14,220 nt of DNA. Source: Leptolinea sp964404415. GTDB taxonomy: Bacteria; Chloroflexota; Anaerolineae; Anaerolineales; Anaerolineaceae. The DNA is taken from NCBI GenBank assembly GCA_964404415.1, contig CAYOKC010000099.1, positions 1-14,220 of the forward strand, written 5' to 3'. The position numbers were made by a program, and so were the translations under genes. Every line of letters starts with the position of its first letter. The stretch's first letter is position 1. This document shows, one piece after another, positions 14,109 through 14,220 of the stretch. The notes below the pieces were generated by a model, which saw only the letters and a program-made list of their open reading frames with translations, was not told where the DNA came from and ran no database searches.

Positions 14109-14220
14109 TTGTTTTGGTGTTTTATTTTTGTATCATTAAACATATTTCCAATTCTTGTCAGGTATCACGCGGTACAACGTATCAGATTGTTCGTTCCTGC
14201 GGATGTTTTTTCCCGGGTAC

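Larger units (their letters stand above)
13868..14220. other. AT-rich non-coding region upstream of the chemoreceptor gene
   Basis: These 353 bases contain no convincing reading frame on either strand. From about 13980 onward they are clearly richer in A and T than the coding regions. They would hold the chemoreceptor promoter and leader. I see no tRNA, rRNA or insertion sequence end. Confidence 0.7.

Noticed and set aside
14041..14220. tRNA or other structured RNA gene at the right end
   Set aside because: No cloverleaf arms, T-loop consensus or CCA-end could be found on either strand.

Overview
The window looks like a piece of a Chloroflexota chromosome, most likely Anaerolineae, at moderate GC. 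The basis is gene content. The truncated first gene has the N-terminal region of a helicase-associated family I know mainly from Anaerolineae, and there is a DUF4388 / conservon-type GTPase / V4R-like cassette typical of the phylum. Two runs of ten Ns, both inside genes, point to a scaffolded draft or metagenome assembly. I see no mobile element, CRISPR array, tRNA or rRNA.

Layout from left to right. Positions 1-1641 (minus) hold a YegS-type lipid kinase gene followed by the truncated helicase-associated gene. The kinase gene is broken by the first N run, and beside that run carries about 115 bp that read like the N-terminal domain of citrate lyase ligase, so a chimeric join is likely. A divergent promoter region follows; its plus-strand promoter is near consensus. 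Positions 1759-3715 (plus) hold a compact cassette: DUF4388 scaffold/adaptor, small MglA/conservon-like GTPase, V4R-like domain protein. This looks like a bacterial polarity or signalling module.

Positions 9658 down to 3654 (minus) hold six tightly spaced or overlapping genes that probably form one operon: a P5C-dehydrogenase-like aldehyde dehydrogenase, the two subunits of a class I (glutaconate-type) CoA-transferase, a D-2-hydroxyacid dehydrogenase (interrupted by the second N run), a HAD phosphatase and a DMT/EamA exporter. A good sigma-70-type promoter precedes it. One inverted repeat flanks the -35 box, and a second places the Shine-Dalgarno of the first gene in the loop of a possible hairpin. 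The enzymes fit amino-acid (proline/glutamate-like) oxidation through a 2-hydroxyacid and its CoA ester; this is inferred from the families and their order. The last gene overlaps the convergent V4R-like gene by 62 bp.

Positions 9794-10993 hold a small DsrE-like protein (minus) and a divergent DUF429-like protein (plus). Positions 13867 down to 10997 (minus) hold a transmembrane methyl-accepting chemotaxis protein followed by a cytoplasmic concanavalin A-like (LamG/GH16-fold) protein. The last 350 bp are an AT-rich non-coding region upstream of the chemoreceptor gene.
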